This document shows positions 35,201 to 43,629 of a stretch of DNA of 64,000 nucleotides, in pieces. The translations under genes and the position numbers were made by a program. The DNA comes from UBA4132 sp037133675 (lineage in GTDB: Bacteria > Pseudomonadota > Gammaproteobacteria > Methylococcales > Methylomonadaceae). The stretch spans positions 10,969-74,968 of the forward strand of contig JBAXNR010000008.1 of NCBI GenBank assembly GCA_037133675.1. The letters run 5' to 3'. How positions within the stretch are numbered: position 1 is the stretch's first letter; each line of letters begins with the position of its first letter. The notes under the pieces were generated by a model. The model saw nothing but the letters and a program-made list of their open reading frames with translations, made no database searches and was not told where the DNA came from.

Positions 35201-35965
35201 TCAATCCTTTAATAACGGTAGTAACGATTGAAACATGTCAGTTGAAAGCTGAGGAATCCCTGTTCTTAAAGTAACCAGAGCGGAAATAATATTTAACGCA
35301 GTAAAAAATTTTTCAAACATTCCTGTTTCATAAAAAGCAGTGACAACCTTTTTTTCAGGAGTTTTACTGTCTACGACTGCATAGCCTATAGTTGTTTCTA
35401 TCGCTTCAATAATAGGTGTATAGCCAGAAATAAAATGCTCTTCTATTGCGACAATAACACGTTGTAAACTTCGCACTAAATAACGCTTTACTTCTTTATC
35501 TATCTCTTCGTTTTTAAGAATATCATCCAACAAAGTTTGGAATGTTGATTTAATCTCTGATAACTTCTCTTGGGCTTGGGGTACATTTAAGTTAATAGCT
35601 AGCTTCATTTCAAAATGTTCTGTAGCAGTTGTCAATCCATCTATGGTACGGTCATCAATGTATTTAATAAATGTTTCCCACTGACCATTCAATTTTTGAT
35701 TAACGAAAGCAGCATTGACTTGATTTACCCAATGTTGATTAGCTCGTTTAAATTTCTCTGTCAAATCTAAATTTTCCAATAGCTTGCTAGACTGATTGGT
35801 CAATTCCATTACTTTTGCGAGACGAGTAAAAAATAAGCTATTAGTCGATCTTTGTGTTTCTAAAATCTTTATCCAAGCATTTTCACAGGTTTCGTTTGGA
35901 GGGATTGTTTTGCCTTTTTCAAGAATGGCTAATAAACGTGCGGCTGGGTTTTCAATTAATATCAT
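35201..35965 (-). CDS. Hypothetical helical protein
   Basis: 254-residue protein, almost entirely helical, with no family I recognise. The first part, ENPAARLLAILEKGKTIPPN then ETCENAWIKIL, is distinctive. The C-terminal third is more hydrophobic (FFTALNIISALVTLRTGIPQL) but not clearly transmembrane. No nuclease or nucleotide-binding motif is seen. It follows a family B palindrome (35993-36013) and precedes the Doc module, in an accessory stretch between kdsA and the malyl-CoA lyase gene. Confidence 0.6.
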   Translation of the reverse strand: MILIENPAARLLAILEKGKTIPPNETCENAWIKILETQRSTNSLFFTRLAKVMELTNQSSKLLENLDLTEKFKRANQHWVNQVNAAFVNQKLNGQWETFIKYIDDRTIDGLTTATEHFEMKLAINLNVPQAQEKLSEIKSTFQTLLDDILKNEEIDKEVKRYLVRSLQRVIVAIEEHFISGYTPIIEAIETTIGYAVVDSKTPEKKVVTAFYETGMFEKFFTALNIISALVTLRTGIPQLSTDMFQSLLPLLKD

Positions 35966-35992
35966 TATGGAGTCTCTACTTTAAGCCAAACA

Positions 35993-36013
35993 GGGTACGC
36001 ATATCGCGTACCC
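35993..36013. repeat. Palindromic repeat family B, perfect copy
   Basis: GGGTACGC (35993-36000) and GCGTACCC (36006-36013) are perfectly complementary around ATATC. It lies between the hypothetical gene at 35201 and the malyl-CoA lyase stop. Compare with 31721-31745. Confidence 0.7.
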
Positions 36014-36023
36014 TACCACAAAA

Positions 36024-36977
36024 TCAACGAGTCTTTGCCGCAATCGCCTCAGCCGCTCTTACCACATTATTCGCCATTTTCTCAGAAGCCGCGTCAATCA
36101 AACGACCATCTAACGCAGCCGCGCCTTTACCTTGTGCGGCTGCTTCTTGTAACGCCACTAAAATACGTTTGGCTTTTTCAACTTCCGCCGCAGGTGGGGT
36201 GAATACTTCATTGGCTAAGGCAACTTGTGAGGGATGAATTGCCCATTTGCCTTCACAACCTAATGCTGCTGCGCGTTTTGCACCCAGTTTATAACCCTCA
36301 GGGTCTTTAAAGTCACCAAACGGGCCATCAATTGGGCGTAAACCATAAGCGCGACAGGCAACCGTCATGCGGCTAATCGCGTAGTGCCATTGATCGGCTG
36401 GATAATCTGGATTTAAACCGCCAATGTTGGTGGTTCTGGCGCGATTACTCGCTGCATAATCGGCAACACCAAAATGCAGGGCTTCTAAACGTCCGCCTAA
36501 CGCGCCTTGTTTGGCTATGTCTTCGACGTTTGCCATGCCTAACGCGGTTTCAATTAAGGCTTCAATACCGATGCGGTTTTTCAGACCTTGCTGCATTTCT
36601 AATTGGTTGAGCATGGCTTCAACCATATAAACATCGGAATAAACGCCGACTTTAGGAATTAGAATAGTGTCGATTTTATCGCCTGCTTGCTCGACTAAAT
36701 CCACGACATCACGCACCATGTATTGCGTGTCTAAACCGTTGATACGGATGGAAACCGTTATACCATGACCTTTCCAGTCCAAATCATTGATGGCTTCGAT
36801 GATATTTTTACGCGCTTGTAATTTGTCATCGGGAGCAACCGCATCTTCCAAATCCAGAAAGATAAAATCCGCGCCACTTTTCATGGCTTTTTCAAAAAAT
36901 TCTGGGCTAGTGCCAGGAACAGCTAATTCACAACGTTGGACTCTCTGTACGGGCGCGGTATATAGGGTGTGACTCAT
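36024..36977 (-). CDS. mcl: L-malyl-CoA / beta-methylmalyl-CoA lyase
   Basis: HpcH/HpaI aldolase / CitE-like enzyme of 317 aa that cleaves or forms L-malyl-CoA (acetyl-CoA plus glyoxylate). Diagnostic segments: CELAVPGTSPEFFEKA, FIFLDLEDAVAPDDK, SIRINGLDTQYMVRDVVDL, IEALIETALGMANVEDIA, HFGVADYAAS, AYGLRPIDGPFGDFKDPEGY and GKWAIHPSQVALANEVF. The length and wording of these blocks are closer to serine-cycle MclA of methylotrophs than to citrate lyase. It suggests C1 or glyoxylate metabolism. No other serine-cycle gene is in the window. Confidence 0.92.
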   Translation of the reverse strand: MSHTLYTAPVQRVQRCELAVPGTSPEFFEKAMKSGADFIFLDLEDAVAPDDKLQARKNIIEAINDLDWKGHGITVSIRINGLDTQYMVRDVVDLVEQAGDKIDTILIPKVGVYSDVYMVEAMLNQLEMQQGLKNRIGIEALIETALGMANVEDIAKQGALGGRLEALHFGVADYAASNRARTTNIGGLNPDYPADQWHYAISRMTVACRAYGLRPIDGPFGDFKDPEGYKLGAKRAAALGCEGKWAIHPSQVALANEVFTPPAAEVEKAKRILVALQEAAAQGKGAAALDGRLIDAASEKMANNVVRAAEAIAAKTR

Positions 36978-37109
36978 GTAATCTTTTCCTTTGTGGAGAC
37001 AATAAAAATCCAGCAGTGGCTAGACGCAAATAAACCACTCATTCTACTTTTGAAGACATTAATGTCAATTTTTAACACTTACCATAAAGGGATTTATTGA
37101 AAAACACTG

Positions 37110-37142
37110 AAAAAAAAGCCCAACTTATCGTCGGGCTTTTTG
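37110..37142 (-). terminator. Rho-independent terminator of the Bax-inhibitor gene
   Basis: On the minus strand AAAAAGCCCG then ACGATAAGTTGGGC forms a GCCC/GGGC stem extended by A-T pairs. It is followed by a run of eight T, downstream of the gene ending at 37195. The plus-strand reading also has a short T-run, so it may act in both directions. Confidence 0.8.
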
Positions 37143-37150
37143 GTTTGACC

Positions 37151-37185
37151 ATGACTGCCAGTCCCATTAAAAGACTGGTAGTCAT
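37151..37185. repeat. Palindromic repeat, second copy of the ATGACTGCCAGTC type
   Basis: ATGACTGCCAGTC and GACTGGTAGTCAT pair around CCATTAAAA. This is the same arm sequence as the 34-base palindrome at 27647-27680 but with a longer, imperfect loop. It lies between the Bax-inhibitor stop and its terminator. Confidence 0.75.
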
Positions 37186-37194
37186 TAATACGTT

Positions 37195-37863
37195 TTATCT
37201 TTCACCGCCAAATATGCCTAATATCTGCAATAAACTTAAAAACAAGTTGTACAACGAGACATATAAAGACACGGTTGCACGGATATAGTTGGTTTCGCCG
37301 CCGTGAATAATTTCACTGGTTTGGTATAAAATCATGCCTGACATTAGCAAAATAAACATTGCTGAAACGGCGAGCGATAAGGCAGGAATGGCAAATACAA
37401 TCGCGCCAATGCCTGCTAAAAATGCAACCAACACACCTGTCAGTAAAAAACCGCCCATAAAGCTGAAATCTTTACGAGTGGTTAGTGCGTAGCCTGATAA
37501 ACCTAAGAAAATAACACCTGTACCAGTTAACGCCATAATGATTAATTCATGTCCATTACTGAAGTTATGAATGTACATATTTAAAATCGGCCCTAGGGTT
37601 AAGCCCATAAAACCAGTTAATGCAAAGGTAAAAACCAGTCCTAAAGCACGGTCGCTGTATTTTGAGGTCAGAAAAAATAGACCATAAAATCCAACCAAGG
37701 TGATAATCATGCCAAAAGGCGGCAGATTCAATGTCATGGAGACACCTGCGGTTATCGCACTGAAAAATAGCGTCATAGACAATAACAAATAAGTGTTGCG
37801 CAACACTTTATTGGTTGCCAGCGTACTGGACGCTGTCTGGGTAATTGCGGTATTTAAACTCAT
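37195..37863 (-). CDS. Bax inhibitor-1 family membrane protein (YccA/YbhL-like)
   Basis: Seven-helix membrane protein of the BI-1 / TMBIM family, 222 aa. In bacteria YccA modulates the FtsH protease; related proteins may leak calcium. The start MSLNTAITQTASSTLATNKV is chosen because an AAGGAA site lies just before the ATG at 37863; the frame is open 38 codons further. The last helix ends with SLYNLFLSLLQILGIFGG, a family signature. The gene stands alone with its own terminator. Confidence 0.92.
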   Translation of the reverse strand: MSLNTAITQTASSTLATNKVLRNTYLLLSMTLFFSAITAGVSMTLNLPPFGMIITLVGFYGLFFLTSKYSDRALGLVFTFALTGFMGLTLGPILNMYIHNFSNGHELIIMALTGTGVIFLGLSGYALTTRKDFSFMGGFLLTGVLVAFLAGIGAIVFAIPALSLAVSAMFILLMSGMILYQTSEIIHGGETNYIRATVSLYVSLYNLFLSLLQILGIFGGER

Positions 37864-37967
37864 GGTGTTTGATTCCTTAAAGAGATGATTAAAAATTGAC
37901 CTGTTACTGAATGTAATGGCAACGCTATCAAATAACAAGTGCAGAGTGGATTCTAATGTAAAAACTA

Positions 37968-37994
37968 AGGAGTGCAAGCAAAGCCTATACTCCT
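37968..37994. repeat. AGGAGT/ACTCCT inverted repeat
   Basis: AGGAGT and ACTCCT flank GCAAGCAAAGCCTAT. The outer arms match those of the element at 45522-45576, so it is likely a shortened member of that family. It sits between the AAA ATPase stop and the Bax-inhibitor gene. Confidence 0.45.
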
Positions 37995-38010
37995 GTGGTA
38001 TTTTGAATGC

Positions 38011-39525
38011 TTAAGAAGCAGCCTTAATCTTCAAATTCTTAAACTTATCCTGATATTCCTGCACCTTATCTTTCATCACTACTTTCAAAGGATGCGTATT
38101 ATCGATAACCTGAATCAACCCCGCTGTCGTCAAATCTGCGCGATTAGCCACAAACGCCACTTCAATCGCTTCTTTTACCACCGCTTCAATATCTGCGCCT
38201 GAAAAGCCATCAGTTTTTTCAGCCAGTTGTTTGATATTAATTTGATTGATAGACTTGCCTTGTTTTTCTAAGCGTTTTTTCAAATGAATGTTAAAGATAT
38301 TTTCGCGTTCATTTTGTGTAGGAAAATCGACATAGAAAATTTCATCAAAGCGTCCTTTGCGTAATAACTCAGGCGGTAATGCGGAAATATCATTGGCAGT
38401 GGCTAACACAAATACTGTGCCTGTTTTATCCTGCATCCATGTTAAAAAATAACCAAATAACCGTGTGGCAACTTCTGAACCTGCACCGCCACTGCCGATA
38501 CCAACAAAAGCTTTTTCCAATTCATCGACCCATAACACGCAAGGGCTAACCGCTTCTGCCAATTGTAAAGCACGGCGCATATTGCCTTCACTTTCACCGA
38601 CATATTTACCCATTAATGAGCCGACATCTAAACGTAATAATGGTAGTTTAAATAATGATGCTGTGGCTTTAGCTGTTAAACTTTTACCGCACCCAGGCAT
38701 TCCGACTATCATCACGCCTTTGGGATCATCTACACCAAATGCTTTGGCTTCTGTTAGGTTGTGAACAATATGAGCTTTTTGTTTTAACCATGTTTTTAAA
38801 TGCGCTAAACCCCCAACATTATCCAGTTGTTCAGCCGTTGACACCATATCGAGTATGCCCGATTTTTTGATGATTTGTTCTTTCTCTTTTAACACCAGCT
38901 CAACATCTTCACTACCGACTGAACCATCCTGTTGAAAACCGCGATAGAGTAATTGGGTGATTTCATGCTCTGATAAGCCACGAAATGCCAGTGTGAGTTC
39001 ATTGAGTGCTTTATCATCAATGGTTTCATCCAAACGATTCACAAAGTTTTTAATAATGTCTCGAATACTGTCAGTATCTGGCAAGGGTAACTCAAACAGG
39101 GTGATAAACTTTTCCAACTCAGGTGGAATACAGGCTTGCGAAGAAACCAAAATCAAGGTGGCATTGCTGTCTTCATCGGTTAATAGTTTATTGGCTAAGG
39201 CTTTTAATCGAGCAATGACTAAGGCATTATCAGCAATGGCTAAGTGTGCGTCTTTGATAATTAAAAAATGGTGCGTTAGTTCATCGTTTAACCAGTTTTC
39301 CAGCGTTTTGGCTAAATCTTGATAGTCGATTAAGGGTTGTTTATGGTCAAAACTCACCACGCCCCGCGCTAAGTTCCATTCAAAGATTTTGCGTTTATCT
39401 TCGGCAGCAAGTCGGGTAATCAGTGCATCGGCTTGTTGTTCTTCAAACGTGACCAGATACAACAGCGGGTAATTGGATTCGATGTGAGCGCGGATATTGC
39501 TGTACAGGGTTTCGGCGTTAGTCAT
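38011..39525 (-). CDS. AAA+ ATPase, Ycf46-like
   Basis: 504-residue protein with a divergent N-terminal AAA-like domain (residues 1-200) and a canonical C-terminal AAA+ module. Walker A GMPGCGKS, Walker B CVLWVDELEKAF, the second region of homology TANDISALPPELLRKGRFDEIF and the sensor-2 segment FSGADIEAVVKEA are present. The layout matches Ycf46 of algal plastids and cyanobacteria, and its scattered bacterial relatives. Cyanobacterial Ycf46 has been linked to carbon or photosynthetic regulation, but the role here is unknown. Confidence 0.85.
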   Translation of the reverse strand: MTNAETLYSNIRAHIESNYPLLYLVTFEEQQADALITRLAAEDKRKIFEWNLARGVVSFDHKQPLIDYQDLAKTLENWLNDELTHHFLIIKDAHLAIADNALVIARLKALANKLLTDEDSNATLILVSSQACIPPELEKFITLFELPLPDTDSIRDIIKNFVNRLDETIDDKALNELTLAFRGLSEHEITQLLYRGFQQDGSVGSEDVELVLKEKEQIIKKSGILDMVSTAEQLDNVGGLAHLKTWLKQKAHIVHNLTEAKAFGVDDPKGVMIVGMPGCGKSLTAKATASLFKLPLLRLDVGSLMGKYVGESEGNMRRALQLAEAVSPCVLWVDELEKAFVGIGSGGAGSEVATRLFGYFLTWMQDKTGTVFVLATANDISALPPELLRKGRFDEIFYVDFPTQNERENIFNIHLKKRLEKQGKSINQINIKQLAEKTDGFSGADIEAVVKEAIEVAFVANRADLTTAGLIQVIDNTHPLKVVMKDKVQEYQDKFKNLKIKAAS

Positions 39526-39601
39526 GAGCTTCTCTGTGTTTAGAAAGGTATGAGGTTTTTAGGCTAATTTATAAATCTTGTCAATGGTGCAAGACTTGAA
39601 G

Positions 39602-39620
39602 TATTACGCATAACGTAATA
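39602..39620. promoter_or_regulatory. Probable HigA operator and promoter
   Basis: TATTACG (39602-39608) and CGTAATA (39614-39620) form a perfect inverted repeat with a 5-base spacer, 12 bases before the higB start. A TTGTCA at 39578 with 18-base spacing to TATTAC would make a plausible promoter overlapped by the repeat. HigA-type antitoxins bind such palindromes to autoregulate. Confidence 0.55.
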
Positions 39621-39631
39621 TTATCTCAGCC

Positions 39632-39913
39632 ATGATTAAAACATTCGCTGACAAAACCACTGCTGCCGTCTTTGCCAATCAACGAGTGCGTAAACTTCCG
39701 CCCGATGTGTTGCAAGTGGCACGGCGAAAACTGGCATTGTTAGATCAAGCGGCACGGGTTGATGATTTGCGTGTGCCGCCTGGCAATCGCTTAGAAGCTT
39801 TGCGCGGCGACCGTGTTGGTCAATTTAGCCTGCGGATTAATGACCAATGGAGGCTGTGCTTTTCTTTTCAGGAAGGTAACGCCTATAACGTTGAAATCGT
39901 TGATTATCACTGA
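39632..39913 (+). CDS. higB: HigB-family toxin
   Basis: 93-residue RelE-fold toxin of the HigB (plasmid maintenance killer) type. Typical parts: MIKTFADKTTAAVFAN, RKLALLDQAARVDDLRVPPGN, RLEALRGDRVGQFSLRINDQWRLCF and VEIVDYH. Toxin-first order with higA 9 bases downstream is characteristic of higBA. Expected to cleave translated mRNA. It is one of the few plus-strand genes in a minus-strand region. Confidence 0.95.
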   Translation: MIKTFADKTTAAVFANQRVRKLPPDVLQVARRKLALLDQAARVDDLRVPPGNRLEALRGDRVGQFSLRINDQWRLCFSFQEGNAYNVEIVDYH

Positions 39914-39922
39914 GGACTAACT

Positions 39923-40279
39923 ATGACTATTCGCACCGAAGATTTGACTAACCTCGACTTTTCAGACGTGGCTGATACCTATCTAGGTGAACTACGTCCT
40001 ATTCATCCAGGAGAAATTCTGCGTGAAGAATTTTTACTGCCACTTAATCTGAGCGTCAACGCACTGGCTCAAGCCTTGCGTGTTCCAGCGACCCGTCTGC
40101 ACGAAATTGTCAAAGAACGCCGTGCTATTACGCCTGATACCGCTTTGCGTTTGGCACGTTACTTTGGTGGAGATGCACAATTTTGGTTAAATCTACAAAC
40201 CGCTTATGACTTATGTTTAGCCAAACAAACCGTTTTACCCGCTATTGAACGTGAGGTTTTGCCGCGTGAAGCTGCCTAA
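39923..40279 (+). CDS. higA: HigA-family antitoxin
   Basis: 118-residue Xre-family helix-turn-helix antitoxin. The HigA signature HPGEILREEFLLPLNLSVNALAQ begins near residue 28, the HTH continues ALRVPATRLHEIVKERRAITPDTALRL, and ARYFGGDAQFWLNLQTAYDL follows. A slightly extended C-terminus (AIEREVLPREAA) is present. It should repress the promoter in front of higB. Confidence 0.95.
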   Translation: MTIRTEDLTNLDFSDVADTYLGELRPIHPGEILREEFLLPLNLSVNALAQALRVPATRLHEIVKERRAITPDTALRLARYFGGDAQFWLNLQTAYDLCLAKQTVLPAIEREVLPREAA

Positions 40280-40442
40280 TCAATGTGTCGAAAAAGCCGT
40301 TTTTATTAATCTCCAGCGGCGCGAGTAATCGTTATTGTGTTTAATCAGCAAGCCTGTGTGGAATATAGAGGAACACGGGGAATAATAGTGGCATCATCAC
40401 AAAAAGCCCCGTATTCCGCAAGCTTCATGCGGGTTGCTTGAT

Positions 40443-41852
40443 TTATTTGGTTTGCAATTCAAGGATAGCTTTGAGTTTGCTGACTTTTTTTGTTATATCA
40501 GACGCTTTACAAATAGCTTCGTCACGACGGACTGATGTTCTTTGATAAGCTTTTTCTAATTCTTCACGTTTTTTCTCAGACCAAAACAATCCAGAAGAAC
40601 CATAATCAGACAATTTCCTGTATGCTTCATCATCTTCTTTTTCTCTCTCTTCTACACGTCTCTCAGCTCTCTCGAGTTCTCTTTCCAAATAGCTTAAATC
40701 AGATTCTTTAAAAGACGCTATAACTCTTTTCTTTAGTGCAGCATCAATTGATGGATTATAGAACAATGCAATACGGACATAATCATCACCCGTATTGGTT
40801 AATTCTGCTTGTTGCTCAAGTTTAAGTGAAGGATTGCCTGCTAACGATTCTCTAACACTTGAATCAGCAGTTACTAATTTAGACATTAATGCTTCGATCA
40901 AAGAAGGATTTTTGGCTAGAACGACTATGACCTTACTATCGCCTTTACTAAAGAGTTGCTGTTGTAAATCCTTTGTAAGAACGGGATTACTTGCGAGAGC
41001 AATTCTGACATCAATATCTTCGTCTTTTACCAACTTAGTTTGACAGGCTATATCAAGTGACGAGTTTTTAGCTAAATCTCTTCTAACTGCCCAGTTTTCG
41101 TCGCCTACCAATATGGATTGAATCGCAGAGGTTATAGATGGATTCTCAGCTAACTTACATTTCACATCTGAGTTACCTGCGGTTGCCAAATAGTTTTGGT
41201 GTTTTTCATCAAGTCTTAGATTTGTAGCTAATGACTTTCTTACTTCTGGTGAGCCTATAACCGCTAATTTAGCTTGTATTTCTTCAACTAAACAAGGATT
41301 GCTGGCTAAAGCAACTAATACCGATTCTGCATCATTTTCCAGCAACTTATTCTGTACTTTTTCTGATAACTTAGGCTGAGTTGCTATTTGAATACATTGC
41401 GCTTTATTACCCTCTTCAAGTAATTTGAGTTGTGCCTCGCTTAAATCTTCGGCAGGTTCATTATCTTCAAATTCCGATTCAGCTTGCTGAGTTTTGTCTT
41501 CTTCGGGCGATTCAGTTTGTTGAATTTCGTTTATCTTTTCAGGGGTGGTATTACTTGATGAAGCCAATAAAGTTTTATAGTCTTCAATCATATCACTCGC
41601 AATATCTTCATCAACTTCACGTTCAAATACTTCACATAACTTTATAAACAGTTGCACTTCATCTTGAACATCCGCAGCAAGCAACGCCTCAACCGCTCCA
41701 GCTTGTTCGTCCAACGAACGCGCTCGCAACCATTTAGCTAATTTTCCTGAACGAAACGACACAAAAATCTCAGGGGTTAAATTCTCTTCCAGTTGCTCTA
41801 AGGTAGCAATGCGTGTGCCGTTCAGCGGTAAATCAAATTTGATAGGTCTCAT
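40443..41852 (-). CDS. Leucine-rich-variant-like repeat protein
   Basis: 469-residue protein with nine tandem helical repeats of about 25 residues at roughly residues 154-385. The repeat core is LAxNPSLxxxxQxxLxxxxxxxVRxx, similar to leucine-rich repeat variant or HEAT-like solenoids. An acidic, Glu/Gln-rich linker (about 100-140) precedes it. A charged coiled coil (about 388-469, LERELERAERRVEEREKEDD) closes it. No catalytic motif. It is likely a scaffold or recognition protein. The nuclease-like gene 41978-43579 is immediately upstream on the same strand, which may indicate a joint role. Confidence 0.7.
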   Translation of the reverse strand: MRPIKFDLPLNGTRIATLEQLEENLTPEIFVSFRSGKLAKWLRARSLDEQAGAVEALLAADVQDEVQLFIKLCEVFEREVDEDIASDMIEDYKTLLASSSNTTPEKINEIQQTESPEEDKTQQAESEFEDNEPAEDLSEAQLKLLEEGNKAQCIQIATQPKLSEKVQNKLLENDAESVLVALASNPCLVEEIQAKLAVIGSPEVRKSLATNLRLDEKHQNYLATAGNSDVKCKLAENPSITSAIQSILVGDENWAVRRDLAKNSSLDIACQTKLVKDEDIDVRIALASNPVLTKDLQQQLFSKGDSKVIVVLAKNPSLIEALMSKLVTADSSVRESLAGNPSLKLEQQAELTNTGDDYVRIALFYNPSIDAALKKRVIASFKESDLSYLERELERAERRVEEREKEDDEAYRKLSDYGSSGLFWSEKKREELEKAYQRTSVRRDEAICKASDITKKVSKLKAILELQTK

Positions 41853-41977
41853 GATGTCCTTTAGGGAAATAAAATTGGTGTGTGCAAGTGTAACGCTAGT
41901 TAATCAAAAAGCCGTTTAATTCTTCATTTGTTAGTGTAAGGTTAAGTTATCTCGCTATGTTCGATAAGCCAACGAAG

Positions 41978-43579
41978 TTAGGCAAACAAGCCGAATGTTA
42001 GCTTATTAAGCACGCCTTTCGCTACTGCTTTTGTACCTTGCCATGCGGATTCTATGACTTTTGCTGCGGTTTTAATAATGGCTTTACCGCCTTGATAAAG
42101 CGGTTCAGCAATGGCACTGCCAGCGATACCTCCGACGACTGCACCGATAAAACTACCAATAGCGATACCAACAGGGTTTAAGGTGGTTAATGCACCGATT
42201 TTTGCACCCAATGCCGCACCTTCAATCGCGCCATAAATACCACTGACTGCACAGCAAGTGGTGTTACCCATTGCATCCAGTGTTTCATCGGCAGTCATTT
42301 CACCTTTAGCAAATTTGAATAAGCATTTGGAATTTTCTAAGCCAACATAAGCAATATTAACCAGTTGCCCTGCGGGTGTGCCTTGCAAGGCTTTTATCCA
42401 GCCGCTTTTGACGGCTACCACTAACGCACCAGAGACCGCAACTTGTACACCGACACACGCCGCGCTTTTTATCGATGACTCAAAAAATTCTTTTAGGTCT
42501 TCGTTAGCGGATTGGTTTTCTTTGCCTGTCAGGTTATTCCAGACGCGCCGCCCTAAAATTCTCGCGCCTTGAAAACCCGCGCTGAACGCCGCACCGATTA
42601 AGGCTTTTTTGCCAATTTCTTTGGCAATGTTCATGCGGCTGGCATCGTTCCAGTCGTATGGGTCTGGTTTTTTTTGGTTTTTTTGAGCTTGTTCCTGTAG
42701 TTTTTTGTAGTCGGCGTATTCACCCATTTCCATTTTTACGCCATCAAGCTGGTATTCGCTGGTAATTTTTAAATCAGGAAATTCTTCGCGCAATGCGGCA
42801 ACGTGTTCCTTGTTGACCACTAGCGTTGTATCACTGTAATCGTGGCTTCTAATGTTTTGCTTAAGATTAGCTAAACCATTTTCTGGATCATAGAGTTTGA
42901 CTTGAATTTTTTCTATTACATCGCCCGTTGCATTTTTAATAACAATGTCAGGCGAGTCCAGCGTGGTAACACTTGGCACTTCGGCTTTTAGTGGTGAACC
43001 TGAAGTAGCTGCATTGATATTGAATTGATTGGCTAAATCGGCTTCTGCAATAAAACCGTGTAAGTGAGTGGCGTTACTTATCTCAGCTAAAATATTCTCT
43101 GCATTTTTTTTGTTGAAAATCATGGTTTCCATGTCTTTAGTTGCATTTTCTAATGCGTTATCAATGCTTCGCGCATATTCACCGACATTAACCACACCCG
43201 CACTACTCGCACCTTGCTCAATTTTTTTGGCTAACCACGATTCACGGCTTTTGCCTTTGTCTAGGTGGGCGACTAAATCGGCTTTGGTTTCGTTGGCTTG
43301 TTGAACGCTGGTAATGATTTGTAGCGCGGTTTCTTGGCGTTCTTTGTCATCACGCCATAGCTCTGGGTAGTTGGCTAATTCTTGATTCAGCCATTCTTCA
43401 AGTGGCTGGATGTTTTTATGCTGGGAGTAAGAGGCGACAAAATCAGCAATCACACCGCTAGTTTTTTCGGCATTGTCTTCGGTGTCGAATAGTTCTTCAA
43501 TAATTTTTTCCTGACTGTCTTCATGAAAAAGAGTGCCAGTATCGTTGTCGATTGTGACGGGTAGTTGTGCGTGTGTCAT
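41978..43579 (-). CDS. Putative PD-(D/E)XK nuclease with glycine-rich hydrophobic C-terminus
   Basis: 533-residue protein of no family I can name. Residues 174-230 look like a restriction-endonuclease core: Glu179 in GFIAEADLANQF, Asp211 in SPDIVIKN and Gln226/Lys228 in EKIQVKLY, the D...QxK pattern of PD-(D/E)XK enzymes. Residues about 330-510 hold several alanine/glycine-rich hydrophobic stretches (ALGAKIGALTTLNPVGIAIG and SFIGAVVGGIAGSAIAEPLY) like the membrane-inserting glycine zippers of toxins and effectors. There is no signal peptide. The nuclease call rests on motif pattern only. Confidence 0.55.
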   Translation of the reverse strand: MTHAQLPVTIDNDTGTLFHEDSQEKIIEELFDTEDNAEKTSGVIADFVASYSQHKNIQPLEEWLNQELANYPELWRDDKERQETALQIITSVQQANETKADLVAHLDKGKSRESWLAKKIEQGASSAGVVNVGEYARSIDNALENATKDMETMIFNKKNAENILAEISNATHLHGFIAEADLANQFNINAATSGSPLKAEVPSVTTLDSPDIVIKNATGDVIEKIQVKLYDPENGLANLKQNIRSHDYSDTTLVVNKEHVAALREEFPDLKITSEYQLDGVKMEMGEYADYKKLQEQAQKNQKKPDPYDWNDASRMNIAKEIGKKALIGAAFSAGFQGARILGRRVWNNLTGKENQSANEDLKEFFESSIKSAACVGVQVAVSGALVVAVKSGWIKALQGTPAGQLVNIAYVGLENSKCLFKFAKGEMTADETLDAMGNTTCCAVSGIYGAIEGAALGAKIGALTTLNPVGIAIGSFIGAVVGGIAGSAIAEPLYQGGKAIIKTAAKVIESAWQGTKAVAKGVLNKLTFGLFA

Positions 43580-43629
43580 GCTCGGAATCCGTTATGATTG
43601 AAAGTCTGGTGGTCTAACGCCATGTTTTC

